Assembly (NCBI GenBank): GCA_024449915.1 | Contig: JAMZAV010000358.1 | Location: forward strand, 310,001-374,000 | Direction of reading: 5' to 3' | Length of the DNA: 64,000 bases | From: Sweltsa coloradensis | Lineage: Eukaryota > Arthropoda > Insecta > Plecoptera > Chloroperlidae | In this document: one piece after another, positions 45,801 to 56,754 of the stretch | How the letters are laid out: each line of letters starts with the position of its first letter | Numbering within the stretch: the first letter of the stretch is position 1 | Notes under the pieces: generated by a model | Told to the model about the DNA's origin: nothing | Databases searched by the model: none | Seen by the model: only the letters and a program-made list of their open reading frames with translations | Translations under genes and position numbers: made by a program

Positions 45801-48800
45801 CAGAGAACCAAACCTTCAAGACGAAAAAGTCCCCGGGAAAGTGCTACTCTGCTGACTTGATACTTCAGACGATAAAGTTCTCCGATTACGTTCCGTTCCT
45901 TCAACGATTTGGGAAAGACATTCTGATTGCTGGATTGAGAGACGAGAAAACATTATCTAGTCGACTACACGAGGTAGTGCCGTGGTTGAGGCCGGTAGAT
46001 AACCCATCTGTGTTTGCCTACGACGATATTGGCCCTCTGAGTGAAATTGTTCAAAGGTCTGTGGAAAATGTCGTGTCTTTTCCGGGAGAGCTTTTCACTG
46101 CACTTAGAATACTCAAGTACCTTGGAGTTCAAGAGAAGGATTTGGTTACAAACGAAATGGATTGTGAAGAATACATCGAACTCAAATATAAGTACGTCAT
46201 ATTGCAATTGTTCTCGCGAGAGGGGATAGGTAATTTAACGTCAATTCTTCAAAAACTGTGCGACAATTACGAGCAACCGATGCTACACGCAACATGTTTT
46301 CTTGGCAGTCACGGTCTGTCTCTCGTTTCGTTGGTACTGCCTTCGGTTCAACTCATACGGAGGATGTTAACTCACGTAATTCACTGTAGGAATACACGGT
46401 TTAAGGATTTGACCGCAGTGCCTGTTCTGTTGAAGACCTACAGTCTAATGCACACATTTCCGAGCACCGCGATGGGCTACGCAGATTCCCGGCGTGTTTG
46501 TCGCGAGATTGTTGAAACCTTGCTGGCATACACGCAGCCAATCGCAACTGAAAACTCTAGCGAAACCGAGGCACTTCACAAAAGTCTATGGACTCTGATG
46601 ATGTCTGAAGTCGTCAAGTACATTGTCACGGGACCCAACACCTTTGTTCCTGGGCTTTTGATTCTGTCGGAGCTTCTGCCTCTACCCTTGCCCATACAGA
46701 CACGAACACCCCTTCCCGATGCGGAAACGCAACGAACGGTGAACGGGCGGAAACTCTGGTCGGCCCATCTTCATTCGCTGGGTTCGGGTCTACAAGAGTT
46801 CATCGCGACAATGAGTGGGTCTAGCTTCCAACCTCTTCTGCAGCTTCTGAGACGCGTGTGCGTTCAACTCTCCGACTTAGCTGCCCCTACGGCACTGATA
46901 GTAACGCGCGGTGTTCTGGACCCCATCATAAGTAGCCTCGTCATTAGACCCGACGAACCATCGAAACCCGTCTGCTCGGGCCATTCCGCCCGGCTTCTCA
47001 ACTTCCTAGCTTGCCTCGTAACCCATCCTCCCGTAAAGTCGGCATTGCTACACCTGCTCAGTGGGGGCAGCACTTCCAAGACGGACGAACACTACCCTGC
47101 CCTAATCCCCTCTCTGTGCAATATACTGCGCACTTCCTCCGAAACTCCTGCGCACATCCAGGCCCAAGAGTGCGTAGTTTCCATCATCCAGTCCCTGTGC
47201 GACGTAGACATCACTCTCGTAGCCCCTCCGGGGAACACGGTCCCCTGGGAGTCTTCAGGAGACACGAGCGTGCAGGAGTCTTACCTCTCCAACGCCTTGC
47301 CCCAACGAGATCTGCTCGTTACGCTCTGCACCGCGATGTTGGAGCACGTTGCCAACACCGAACATAGCATCACCACATTACTACCTACGTTAAGGACGTT
47401 TTTAATGTTATCTGAACACGACTACGGATTTTATCACCTAAAGACGTGCTTGGATAAAAATCCAACTGCATTAGAAAATCTATTTATCAAAATTTACACC
47501 AGTTTTAGCAAAGATAGTTCTGACTGTATGACGACGCTGTCTATAAGTCTGGAGTTCTTGCGTGTTTGCATCACGCTAGACGTAGTGGACGAAACGTTGC
47601 CCCCGCGAACACTGGTGATGACAGTGGGGGAACTTGCGGTGCTCCTGGGATGGGCCAAGAAGGAGAAGACGGAACCGTCGGCGACAGCGAAACCAAGGGG
47701 TGGAGAAGCATCCGATATTTAGCCTCGAGAAGCTCCTGCAGGAATGCAGTCCGGAGGAGGAGACTGCGGAGAACCTTCAGGAGAACGTCTCCTATCTCAT
47801 TCGGTTGTTGGACGACGAGGGAGCCAAGGCTGGCGACAGTAGAGGTAAGCACCCGACCTATAGGCCTACACCTAGCAATGAGAATGCAGTATTGAACACC
47901 TGACCATAAGCAAGTATCAAAGCTACACTTTCAGACAGGGAAGGAATAGGATGCTTAAATACTGTTGTTTACTTGTTGACCTATACAAATGAAATAATGT
48001 TAAATTCAAACATTAGGCCTTTATATATGGCTAGCAGGTCTAAACATTATTTTAGGCCTAGTCAGGTATTTGTAGTGTGAATTAGATATGTACTAGACAA
48101 TGTCTATTATATCTAGAGCTATGGTCAGTTTTAAATCAGTTATCAGCTGTTATAAAAATTGAAGAGTAGGCAATAAAATAATAAATTATATTTGGACAAC
48201 AAATGCCCCTTCTCCAAGGCGATTAGTAATAGACCTACCACGAACGTAATTCAAAAAATTGAGGATATCTATGCTTCCCGAATCGGTGTGCCGCTCTTCA
48301 ATGTCGGCTAAGGTGGCCTTCATCATTCCTGCCCCAACTCGTTACGTGGTCTAGTCATCTTGCCGTTGTTCCTGCATCTCTTGATGTGTTGCAGAATGGA
48401 CGGAGCCCCTTCTGCCGAGCGTTGAGCCGCTGCTGGCTCAGTTTGCTGCCCGACAGGTGGTAGTACTGGGGGACGCGGAGGAGGAGAGGTTGGCACCATC
48501 GTTCTGGCTGGCTCCGCCCCCGGTCGACGAGGCCGATCAGGACATGGACCAGGTGAGCTGGGGGTCTGCGGAACATTTTGTAAGAGTCTACCAACTCGGT
48601 CATATAGCCTAACTGATTTTCAGTGGGGGACAATCCCAGCTTTATTCTAGATTACATTACACGTCGATGGTTAACACGTTCAGTTCATGTAATCACATCA
48701 TTTACCAGACTTAACCTAAGTAAAGCTATGGTTCTCTGGTACTGACAAAATAGGCATCGGCCTACTTGAAGCAACATCACAATAAAATCGTAAGAAAAAG

Positions 48801-50502
48801 AACTTGAATTGTACTGGAGAGACGTGTGTTCTGTGTAGGTGGTGTGTGACCTGATGGAGCTTTCTCGAGAGTTCCTCCCTGACCTTCAGTTGGCCACAGA
48901 AGCGGAGCGTCTGTGTCGAGTCAAGAACATGGTACCTCACGACGAGACAGACGACATCGACCTCATGAAGAAGAGGGGAGACGATTCCAAGTTCTTGGCG
49001 TCGGAAACGCGAAACAAGAGGCCGTTTGGTGAGTGTGTTGAACAAATACTTACTCTATCCAATCCAAACGAGCTTATGCTTTTCTGTACAATTACAATAC
49101 CATGGTATGATATTAGGCCAATTAGGTAGGGTAGTCCAATAAGTAGTTGCTGGTTGTTGCAGTGACTCCCATGCGAGGAAGGAGTTTCGGCCGGGCTACT
49201 CCTCAGAGAGGTGACCTGTTCCGGTCTCGGCCGCCCAACACTTCGCGGCCCCCTTCGCTTCACGTTGACGACTTCGTAGCCCTGGAGATATCGGGCCAGC
49301 AGCCCACAGGACCCACCGGCTACAACAAGATATCCATGCGGGCCGCAAAGGTGAGTTGTACTCGATTAGCCAAGTTGCATAAATATGAGACGTTTAGCAA
49401 TATCCAATCAAATTCGGTTTTGTTTTATTTTTTTATTTATTTATTTAACGTCTATCCTATTCAGTTATAAAAACTGATTTACAAAGAAGGACAACTAAAT
49501 AAATCTAATTACATAGATGCAGACACAAAAATACAATTACGTACGTAGTCGGTAGTTTTGTTGTACGTTTGTACAACATAAATAATAAATAGCTAGACCT
49601 GAGTAGCAAGGTTTGACATTAAACACATTTCCAGATTCATTATCAGATTTATCACTCTGAAATAATATTAATAAGCAATTTTTGGGCCAATTGACAAAAT
49701 CAATTTAATTTTTCTTTATAAACTCACATTTTGACTTATTTAGCATTGGACATACCTAAATTTTTACTTAATAGGCCTGAACATAAATTTTTACTTACTA
49801 ATAATTTACAATTTAAAAAACACCGCTGTAGGCCTACTTAACAAAAAAAAAATGGTGTAAAATGTCTGTCTTGTTCCAGGACATGATGTCTGCCCGTGGC
49901 AGGGGCGGAAGGGGGAGAGGTGCGTTCCCTCAGGAGCGAGGCCGGTTCTTCAACCCCAGTGCCCCCTACCGGCGGGAGAACGGGCGTGGACCGGGGCGAG
50001 GGTCGGGGAGGGGGGGTGCCCCCTCTCCTAACTGGGCAGACTCAAACAACAGGTGCTTCATTAACAAAACATGTCTAGTACCAAGTCGTACACTGAGCTC
50101 ACAAAGAAAACCAGTTCAATCTAAAAGTAAAGCCGGCCTATCGAGGATCTTGCAAATATCAATTCCTTGGATAATGATATTATCGTAGTTGAAGGCAGAA
50201 TACTATGTTAAAGCTTTCCTGTACAATTGTGCAGCAAAGAATGCTTAAAGTTCTTGGTAGAAATCTTCTCTAAAACTCTTGTTCATTACAGCCAGCCGCC
50301 TCAGCAGCGTTCTTTCCGGACCCCGGAACACCGGATGATGCCCCGTTCGGAAGAGAAGTTCCCACGCTTCTTGGGCGGGCGCGGTATTCGTCCCCCGGGC
50401 TGGAACTTGAAAGATGGGCGCGAGCGCTTCACCAACCCAAACAACCGCGGTGGCCCCAGAAGAGACCCCTCTATCAGACATGCAAGGACGTTCACCAGAT
50501 GA
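24839..50502 (+). CDS. vir: Virilizer / VIRMA, m6A methyltransferase-complex scaffold (14 exons)
   Basis: Virilizer is the large scaffold of the nuclear m6A writer complex (with Fl(2)d/WTAP, Nito, Flacc and Hakai). In flies it is needed for sex-specific splicing. Exons: 24839-24895, 36955-37067, 37173-37308, 37501-37701, 39249-39693, 42895-43184, 43567-43653, 44044-44263, 44622-47844, 48395-48552, 48839-49028, 49163-49350, 49880-50052, 50292-50502. Every junction is GT-AG and every phase matches. The total is 5692 nt, one more than a multiple of three; removing one base near 47697-47700 gives about 1896 residues, close to fly (about 1850) and human (1812). The N-terminal domain (NTDGLVLRGWY-like motif), the helical-repeat core and the RGG-rich tail ending RTFTR are all present. 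Confidence 0.95.
25200..25345. repeat. Dense CCTAGGCCTA-type palindromic repeat
   Basis: Overlapping CCTAGG/TAGGCC palindromes fill this stretch just after vir exon 1. It is the densest local cluster of a motif scattered across the whole window. Confidence 0.7.
26514..27140 (+). mobile_element. Truncated hAT-like 5' end
   Basis: Begins TAGGGTTGCCAACCGTCCGG, the terminal pattern shared with the other hAT elements here, followed by CCGGACAGTCC repeats. Near 27042 a frame reads MELVGNSPPKKK before a stop. No matching right terminus was found before the next element starts at 27194. Confidence 0.45.
27194..28808 (-). mobile_element. Internally deleted hAT transposon with transposase remnants
   Basis: TIRs CAGGCCTCCAAAAAT are flanked by the 8-bp duplication TTTCTAGC (27186-27193 and 28809-28816). 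On the minus strand, 28403-27930 encodes a TTF/BED-like N-terminus (KFENGIAKCSLCSKYPEIS). 27884-27345 encodes the hAT dimerisation domain (LPTSTASCERGFSHMNMIKN). The central catalytic region between them is missing. The intact TIRs and TSD suggest it moved as a deleted, non-autonomous copy. Confidence 0.88.
28969..29010. repeat. Perfect short hairpin
   Basis: About 17-bp arms (TTGTTCCTTATT then GCCCC, and the inverse) surround a short loop. A further TTGTTCCTAATTACCCC at 29180-29196 repeats the motif. Possibly the end of a small palindromic element. Confidence 0.45.
29262..29540. repeat. Two copies of a short dispersed repeat
   Basis: ACGTCTWTCCTATTCAGTT...AAACTGATTTACAAA appears at about 29288-29345 and 29463-29507, and again in a vir intron at 49448-49485. 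Poly-T/TTTATTTATTT precedes each copy, suggesting the 3' end of a retroposed family. Each has a small CAGTT/AACTG hairpin. Confidence 0.55.
30190..33085 (-). pseudogene. Non-LTR retrotransposon (RT, RNase H, zinc finger), split by a hAT
   Basis: On the minus strand the RT palm motif GVPQGAVTSP lies at about 32925-32960. The hAT insertion follows, then the catalytic FADD at about 31840. Next come the thumb-like LRIITGGVKTTPI segment, an RNase H domain (TDGS, FDGEM, ITDSRA and NEKADF at 31040-30600) and a C-terminal CKLC...H...C finger at about 30340-30280. This order suits RNase H-bearing clades such as I/LOA/R1 or Jockey relatives. Frame breaks near 31157 and 30400 and a missing 5' half make it a dead copy. 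It lies antisense in vir intron 1. Confidence 0.85.
31897..32877 (+). mobile_element. hAT-type element inserted in the LINE
   Basis: TIRs TAGGGTGTCCA are flanked by GCCAAGTC on both sides (31889-31896 and 32878-32885). Deleting the element and one TSD copy restores the LINE frame across INDLAQYIQE. From 32565 the plus strand resembles a transposase N-terminus, with VFCTICKATFSI in another frame (BED-type finger). Nothing catalytic remains. Confidence 0.9.
34425..34500 (-). repeat. tRNA-derived sequence (SINE or tRNA pseudogene)
   Basis: On the minus strand an A-box-like TTAGGGCGCTGG and B-box GGTTCGAATCC are spaced like a tRNA. A short T-run resembling a Pol III terminator follows. The acceptor stem does not pair well, so a functional tRNA is unlikely. 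Confidence 0.5.
35893..36533. mobile_element. hAT-type non-autonomous element
   Basis: TIRs CAGGCGCGTAGGAA are flanked by AGTAAGAT (35885-35892 and 36534-36541). Its inner segment (GCGCCGCAGGCGAAAATTTT plus C/G runs) is shared in inverted order with the 52316-53161 element. No coding capacity. Confidence 0.88.
36955..37701 (+). CDS. vir: vir exons 2-4: Virilizer N-terminal domain
   Basis: 36955-37067, 37173-37308 and 37501-37701 encode residues about 20-169. Family landmarks are VYISEVRIIPLG, FELFFNN-like IEFFVNDLSKP and TDGLVLRGWY, the signature of the virilizer N-terminal domain. Exon 4 ends in a proline-rich segment. Its acceptor is a tandem CAG-CAG (37498-37503), so a glutamine may be included or skipped. 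The exon 3 and exon 6 donors are the weaker GTTCGT and GTTGGT. Confidence 0.9.
37797..38808. mobile_element. 1-kb palindromic foldback element in vir intron 4
   Basis: Two arms of about 410-425 bp (37797-38225 and about 38395-38808) are near-perfect inverted repeats with a short AT-rich centre. The termini GGGTCATTCC and GGAATTACCC are flanked by ATTT on both sides (37793-37796 and 38809-38812). No open frame. Transcribed RNA would fold into a very long duplex between exons 4 and 5. Confidence 0.85.
38813..39248 (+). other. Rest of vir intron 4
   Basis: No gene seen. The final 36 bases before the acceptor at 39248 read SWVQQ in the exon 5 frame, echoing the EWVQQ end of exon 4. Confidence 0.5.
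39249..43653 (+). CDS. vir: vir exons 5-7: low-complexity linker
   Basis: 39249-39693, 42895-43184 and 43567-43653 encode residues about 170-443. Exon 5 has a short polyglutamine run, a VKIKVEP motif (a possible SUMO-acceptor site) and an Arg/Glu-rich stretch (REYRDRSRSKERKEWEYREW). Exon 6 is Ser/Pro-rich and ends acidic (SDEDILDETDP). Vertebrate VIRMA has a comparable proline-rich and acidic linker here, so length and composition fit better than sequence. Confidence 0.82.
39694..42894 (+). other. vir intron 5 (3.2 kb)
   Basis: AT-rich with no recognisable gene or bounded transposon. Open frames at 42620-42890 run into exon 6 from outside its acceptor TTTACAG and are not supported as coding. 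Confidence 0.6.
44044..47844 (+). CDS. vir: vir exons 8-9: helical core, with one-base frame disruption
   Basis: 44044-44263 and the 3.2-kb exon 44622-47844 encode residues about 444-1591. These are the alpha-helical repeats that bind the other m6A-complex subunits. Strongly conserved blocks include LSELLPLPLP, RKLWSAHLH, LLRRVCVQLSDLAAPTALI and EHDYGFYHLK. The frame runs open to a stop at 47720, yet homology continues one frame over (HPIFSLEKLLQECSPEEE) to the donor GTAAGC at 47845. One surplus base in the G4 run at 47697-47700 would explain this. Confidence 0.92.
48395..49350 (+). CDS. vir: vir exons 10-12: conserved C-terminal region
   Basis: 48395-48552, 48839-49028 and 49163-49350. Landmarks shared with vertebrate VIRMA are the EWTEPLLPSVEPLL segment, VVCDLMELSREFLPDLQL, PMRGRSFG and the very conserved NTSRPPSLHVDDFVALE. 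Splice sites GTGAGC, GTGAGT and GTGAGT are strong and phases are 0, 1 and 0. A SINE tail fragment lies within 50 bp of the exon 10 donor. Confidence 0.93.
48590..48632 (-). repeat. SINE tail fragment in vir intron 10
   Basis: GTCTACCAACTCGG...CTGATTTTCAGTGGGGGAC matches the inverted 3' end of the tRNA-derived SINE family seen at 19.6 and 58.9 kb. It starts 38 bases after the exon 10 donor. Confidence 0.6.
49880..50502 (+). CDS. vir: vir exons 13-14: RGG-rich C-terminus and stop
   Basis: 49880-50052 and 50292-50502 encode an Arg/Gly-rich tail (RGRGGRGRGAF, GRGPGRGSGRGG), a likely RNA-binding and arginine-methylation region. It ends HARTFTR then TGA at 50500-50502, against RSFTR in human VIRMA. 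Confidence 0.92.
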
Positions 50503-50546
50503 GCATGTGCTTCCCCCCTTCAAAGTCAGCAAGTCACCCTCTACGT

Positions 50547-50552
50547 AATAAA
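50547..50552 (+). terminator. vir polyadenylation signal AATAAA
   Basis: A canonical hexamer 45 bases after the virilizer stop. It predicts a very short 3' UTR; further ATAAA-type hexamers near 50675-50720 are alternatives. Confidence 0.55.
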
Positions 50553-50559
50553 TGCAAGA

Positions 50560-52307
50560 CTATCCCTAAAACTGTTCTGGTCTTGGCATGTGCTAATATT
50601 ACCAAACTACCTACGATGTTCTTGTGTGTATATAAGTATTCAATGTTAAGAAGTAACACTGTAGGTAGTAGGAATCCATAAAATGTAAAATAGTCAGTAT
50701 GTACTAAATATTATATAATAATAATTGATTTTTTATGTGTTTACATCAACCTGGGCAACGAAGTCGAACTCGATCATAAACAATATTTCATGTTAGGGCT
50801 TGGATGCTACATGTGCTTGCATTTCATCATTGTCTTAATAGTAGATGCCTCTGGATGTCGGATGACGCAAGATGATTCTCAATGTTTTTCTTTAATTTGC
50901 ACACTTGTTTCTCGTTGTGCTAGTTGTGGCTGATCCGTGTTGGGATCAATCGGGAATCACAATGCCATTTTTAGAATAATAGACTTCACTTGTATATGGT
51001 AGGAGGGTTTGCAACAATTCAAGATCTTTCTTTATTCATTTACTTTTTTAAAACATTAAATAGGTACAGTGGGGTCATATATCACACATTTTGCTTGTCT
51101 GCTGAACAACCAGTTTGATTCAACTACTTAATTGAATCTGGCAGTCTGACCCAATGATTGAGCTATAGGCCTACCGTACTATAGTTGTTGGTAATATTTC
51201 ATTTTGTTCTCCATGGACTCGTCTTGAGTTAACTGAGCTCAAACGTACGCAACCAAACTTGTGGTAGGACAATGCTGCATGCTTTGTTTGATAAAAGTGA
51301 AATTGGCAGTTTGCCTTCCACCTGTAAATCTTACCCAATGTGGAGTACAGTATGGTAGGCCACCTTCCAAGTTCCAAGGTCGACCAACAATTGCTGCCAA
51401 TGTCATTGCTGAAAATCAAGGTAATAAAATACAAACTTAACTTTGTAATCTTTTAATTCAGTGGTTTGTCTTCTTCGCCGGTATTTACTTAGTTTATTGC
51501 TACTCTGTTTGTCTCTTTACTCTCCAACAAACAAGATAACATCTCTTTGAACAGATTCCAAATATTACAAGTCCGTTAGGTTACTACGCAGTCGATCACT
51601 CGTGTGATGCAATTTGGGTGGGGGGATCACGTTTCAGAAGAAGAGACTATCTTGTGAATGAATGCGTTACCTTTTGGCATGTTTGAATTTTTACTTGTAA
51701 TTACAATCAAAACATTAGTACACTAATTGTTTTGTTTTTTATTTTTTATTTTAATGTTTTGAAAAGTAATGGAAATGTTTTATTATTGGATGGCACAAAT
51801 TGCTGTACCAGTGAAACGTGCAACCAAATACTTTTAATCGTGTACTAATCGTGATTGGTTCTTGTTATTTCCTAAATTTATTCAAATGTGTTTGTTGTAC
51901 GTTTAAATATAAACATTTTATCTAACCGTTTGCTAATTAAAAAATTAGCTTTTTAAAAAAAGTTCAATCTTAAAAGAACTTTTTTTGTCAAAAACTAGAG
52001 ATGTGCAAAAATGGTGAGCAAAATTTTTGATTTTTTTATTAAATTTCAATAATCCCTTCAAATTCTGTTTGCACATGAATCATCTGAATTGTGATTGAAT
52101 GGTACCAATTTCCAATTCACAAAATTTTAGTTGATACCGCGAACTAGTGGCAAAATTAGCAATTATATGTCTTTAAACGCAAATTAGGTCACGAAATTTA
52201 AAAAAAAATTAAAGTTTGGGTGGAGGTGCCGGATACGTAGTCAAAATTAAATTAATCCTGGCTGGTACATATGGTGGAGGTGCCGGGTCATACAACGCGA
52301 TTGTGAG
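50560..52307. other. Intergenic, no gene recognised
   Basis: AT-rich spacer after virilizer. Near 52210-52290 GGTGGAGGTGCCGGATA-like units occur, and the same units reappear at 53238-53330 beyond the hAT. The hAT therefore sits inside that repeat. Confidence 0.5.
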
Positions 52308-52315
52308 ATCGTAAT

Positions 52316-53161
52316 CAGGGGCGCCGATTATGTGGGTGCTCAGGGGCTGAAGCACCCCTCCAAAAATCCTGACTAAAATAAAAGTTAGGCCTATAACTTT
52401 CTAAGTTTTGAGGTACTATTAAAAAAAAAAAAGTTTCTATTTTTAACTTGGAAGCAATCAACAATGTTTTTGCATTTTGGAATATTTTTGCAACTTTAAT
52501 GGTAATCACAATTGAAGTAACAAAACAATATCCACTGTTTCTTGCAGTCAGCTGCAACACGTGAGGGGGCGGGGGGTATTTTTATCGCATTGTGATTGTT
52601 AATTGTGCTTATGAGTACACATGCCCTTCTCCACTTCCATATGCTCGAACCGGAATCCCCACCAAAAGAGTGGCCATGCTCGACACTCGACAGTGCTCGC
52701 GCTGAGAACTGATATGCTATGCTAGAGCTAGTCAAACGTCAAACTCACTTGAGTCATGCAGGAAGGCTCATGATTGTTGGACGCGATCGCGAACGTAATG
52801 ATATGCATATTCGATGGTTGTAACATGGTCTATCTCGCACTTCCATATTTTTTTACGGTTTTCTAGTTTTTACTGTAAAAAATTGCATTATTTTGGTAAC
52901 ATGATGATCTATCTCGTTAGTGTTCCAATTCTCTTGTTGGTAGTTTTCTAGTTTTTGCGGTACAAAAACTACAGTATTTCGGTATTGCATCCAGCCCCCT
53001 ATTTTTGTCTAAAACGCACTAAATGCACTCTAAAAACGTGATTTTCAAAATTTTCGCCTGCGGCGCTAATGTTGGGGGGCTCGCCCCCCAAACCCCCCGT
53101 GCTTGGTCCCTTCTCCACGAAGTTGAGCACCCCTCGGAATTTTCAAAATCCGGCGCCCCTG
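52316..53161. mobile_element. hAT-type non-autonomous element
   Basis: Termini CAGGGGCGCCG and CGGCGCCCCTG are flanked by ATCGTAAT (52308-52315 and 53162-53169). Just inside each end is a second complementary block (GAGCACCCCT/AGGGGTGCTC type). Shares internal sequence with 35893-36533. No transposase frame. Confidence 0.9.
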
Positions 53162-53169
53162 ATCGTAAT

Positions 53170-54760
53170 GATCCTTTGTACGCGAGTAAGCTCAAAATAT
53201 CGACATTACACAAAAAATGCATAATTTCGTAATTTTGGTGGAGATGCCGGATAGTCGAAATTAATCCTGGTAAAAACTGTCAAGATGCCGGATAGTCAAA
53301 ATTAATCCTGGTTAAAACTGTCAGAAACTTTGAATTTTTTTTTTCAAACAAAAAAAAAACATTTTTGCACATAACAAAAGTGAACTAAAACTTTATCAAG
53401 TTTATTTTTTAATTTGTCAATACTATTGTTATTTCTAATATTCACTAGTAAAAAGAGCTTCCCCGATTTTGGCACTGGGTAAATAAACGTTACCCTTCCA
53501 ATTTCCACAATCGAGTCCTTTTTATAATATGTAGGCCTGCCTGCTAGTGCTAGATACTAAATAATTATGCGCTCGATATACTTGAGATACGAATATTGTT
53601 ATTGACCTTGTTGTTGCTAGAATTGCCTCAAATAGATTATACCTACATAATGCATCTGTACCAAAAATCAGTTCTAGGTACTGAGCTGAGTTCAGTCCAC
53701 TCTTTTTTTAAATATTTATTGATGGGTTGATTTGAAAACAGTCTTAACTATTTTAACTTGCTAGTAACTAACTCAGCGCTCAGCTCAGTAGTTAGCTATA
53801 TTGTATTCCTATTCTAAATTGGGATTCAACCCAGAACCTTCTAGTTAAATCAACTAATTTGTTGCAAGACGGCAGTGACGCATTCATTCTGTGACGTCGT
53901 CGCCTTCGAAGCGTCGAGTAGATAACGTTTTCAACTATCATGTTTTGGCCCTGAGATATAATTCGCCAAATCCCACCATGACTAATAATATTAATAGGCC
54001 TACATCATTGTTCTTAAACAAATACGTATTCATTGTAATTTACGGCAGTTTGGGAGTCGAGTCAAACCAGATTCGAGGTCCATGTTGAGCTGTCTTTCTC
54101 TGGCAGATAAGATTTTGAAATGTCTGATTTGTGAGAATGGTTCGTTGTTTTTCAGACAGCATAGCGCACATTCTCAGTTGGTTATTGTGGGCCACATGCT
54201 TGTTTGAACTCGGCAAAACTTTGATGCTATGGGTAAAGACTGAACAGGGTTTAGTGTTTTTTTATTTTACCAAGACGACGTTGCTTTCAACAACTGTTCA
54301 ACTATGTACCCCTATATTTATTGTTTTATTTATCCGAGATATGAATACCAAGATGGTTTCCAAGTTAAATAATTATAATTAGTCACTAATTAACTATAAC
54401 GTGGCTGAAAATCCGACATCCAGTAATTTCATTTGTGATGTAAAATGATTTTTAGTTTTATACCCTCCAACTATGCTCAATTTGTTTTATAAATGGCTGC
54501 CTATAAGAATTTGATTGAATGAGTGAATAATTAATTTTAAATCGAGAATACGTACATTTGCTGGATCAAATAGATTTTGTTGACTATGACTTAGGCTTGA
54601 AATGCATTTGGAAACTAAGAAATAATTAAATGAAATACATTTATTTATAAAGCATGCCGTTTTATTAAAATGTTTACCTTAACCCACCTTTTCTGTCTCC
54701 TAATCTACTGTAGCACACAAATGTATTTCCTGCTGAAAAAAGAAACAATTGGAAAAATTT
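53170..54760. other. Intergenic, no gene recognised
   Basis: Holds two tandem GATGCCGGATAGTC units at 53246-53325 and a weak B-box-like sequence near 53820-53845 on the minus strand. No coding signal. Confidence 0.4.
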
Positions 54761-54764
54761 ATCT

Positions 54765-54950
54765 CTAAATGTCCCAGAAGGACAAAATGCGTTGTGGCTG
54801 CAGTTGTCATCAGCAGGTGAAAAGTTTTGTCGCCCCCAGCCCTTCAGGCTGGACTTTATGTTCTCTATGTTTTCCCAACCTGTCGACCCTTCTCCAATCT
54901 AAACTAAACTAGCCAGTTGGCCTTTTCCAAACTTTTGTAATATATAGATA
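54765..54950 (+). repeat. Hammerhead-carrying element, decayed copy
   Basis: Second copy of the 4555-4850 family. The ribozyme core is damaged here: CTGATGA has become CTAAAT and GAAA has become AAAA. The flanking 150 bp remain highly similar. Confidence 0.65.
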
Positions 54951-54952
54951 CT

Positions 54953-55312
54953 CGTTGGTCTTGTGGTTACCAATGCAGAAGATCCAGGGGTCCATTCACC
55001 GCCATAGGCTGAAGTTTTTAAACTTTTAATTTGGACATTGTCCATCAGTAGTTCTTGGGTTAGGAATTTGTAAACGGTGACTTTAGAGCCAGCCTAGCAA
55101 CGAGGCACATGATAAATTCAAAGTTTTTCTTAATCGGCCTTGTTGATTCTGGCGTTGATCCGCGGGTGTTTGCACTCTCCATACTACAGATTGCTACATT
55201 TCCTATTAAAAATATCAATCTCTGGTTGGTTATCGCTCACTCGTCGATTGCGACAGGGCTTACAGGGTTGGCTTGGTCGCTTTGATTTGCTGTCTCCCAC
55301 TGAAAGTCCGGA
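54953..55312 (+). repeat. tRNA-derived SINE copy
   Basis: Starts ACTCGTTGGTCTTGTGGTTA with a deleted and mutated tRNA-like head (the B-box reads GGGGTCCATTC), followed by the shared body to CCCACTGAAAGTCC. It directly abuts the decayed hammerhead element. Confidence 0.7.
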
Positions 55313-56080
55313 ATAAATACGTAGGTACCTCGATGTCGTGCTATCTCTGGTTAACATATTCATGAGAACTGAGGCCAATACAATTCTGTCGGCCATCGGC
55401 CTAGGTTTTTGTTTTACATTGTTCACATATATAGCTGTATTCATTAATCGGGAAACACATTTCTGAATTGATTTCGATAAGAAATTTCCATTGTTTTTTG
55501 GACCTGTGGCTACTACATTCTGGGATAATTATGTGTATATGAATAGGCCTAGGTGAGGAAAATGTTTTGTTTGGGCAGTCTCAATACCAAAATAAATTCT
55601 TATAAACAAAACAATAAAAGGTGCATACGGTACAGTAACTAAAAACAATGATATAAAAATTATCATAATGTGGCTTCTTTTTGCAAAATGGTGTTGCACA
55701 AAGTTTTCTAACTTTTGAAGATTTATTTGTTTTTATTGCTCATACTATTGCAAAAACAACATCTTGACTTTAACATTTAATGCATAATATGTTGTATTGT
55801 AATAAAGTATTTGTTGGAAATATTATAACAGTTAAAATATTTACATATACACACTTGATTTAAATATAATATTACACAGTGTATGAAAGACAAATAAATA
55901 ACAAATGTGTGCTAAAAATAATCTACGGGCAACGTGAGGACAAGCGAGAGTCGAACCAAGATAAAGGAAAACAGTTCTAAATATTCAATACAAATACTCG
56001 TGCGTTGATTATTGTACAACGTGTAATTATCTGCAAGCTAATTATGAAGATGATGATTTGTTTTCCACAAGTGTGTGACA
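55313..56080. other. Intergenic, no gene recognised
   Basis: AT-rich. A B-box-like sequence on the minus strand near 55945 has no supporting structure. Confidence 0.4.
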
Positions 56081-56084
56081 GGAT

Positions 56085-56401
56085 AGGAAAGAATATAATG
56101 ATTGTATGTGTGACAGGATAAGATTGTCCCCAATAAGGTGTGACAGGATAGGAGTGTCTGGCATGTGTGTGTGACAGGATAAGAGTGTCCCAACAAGGTG
56201 TGACAGGATAAGAGTGTCCCCAACAAGGTGTGACAGGATAAGAGTGTCTCCAACAAGGTGTGACAGGATAAGAGTGTCTGGCATGTGTGTGTGACAGGAT
56301 AGAGTGTCTCCAACAAGGTGTGACAGGATAGGAATGACTAATGTGTGTGTGACAGGATAAGAGTGTCTCTAACAAGGTGTGACAGAATATGCATGAATGT
56401 A

Positions 56402-56463
<62 letters not shown>

Positions 56464-56660
56464 CAGGATTAGAGTGTTTCCGACAAGGTGTGACAGGATA
56501 GGAATGATAATGTGTGTGTGACAGTATATGAGTGTCCGCAACAAAGTGTGACAGGATAGGAGTGTCTGGCATGTGTGTGTGACAGGATAAGAGTGTCTGG
56601 CATGTGTCTTTGGATAGGAGGGATGTGCAACAGGATAGTGGTGTAAGTGCAGCAACGAGT
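56085..56660. repeat. 30-bp minisatellite with (TG)n
   Basis: Units of the form GGTGTGACAGGATAAGAGTG plus TCTCCAACAA repeat with variants (TCTGGCATGTGTGT). A (TG)30-like run lies at 56402-56462. The array ends about 100 bp before the aminotransferase promoter region. Open frames on the opposite strand are repeat artefacts. Confidence 0.9.
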
Positions 56661-56754
56661 GTGTTAGGATAGGAGTGTGCGGCGGGGTAGGGGAGCCTAG
56701 GCCGAGCCTCCAACTCCAAGCAACTCCAGCCAAGGTCATACAACAAGCGGGCTC

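Noticed and set aside
45394..45904. Open frames antisense to the large virilizer exon
   Set aside because: Explained by the codon structure of the conserved sense frame.
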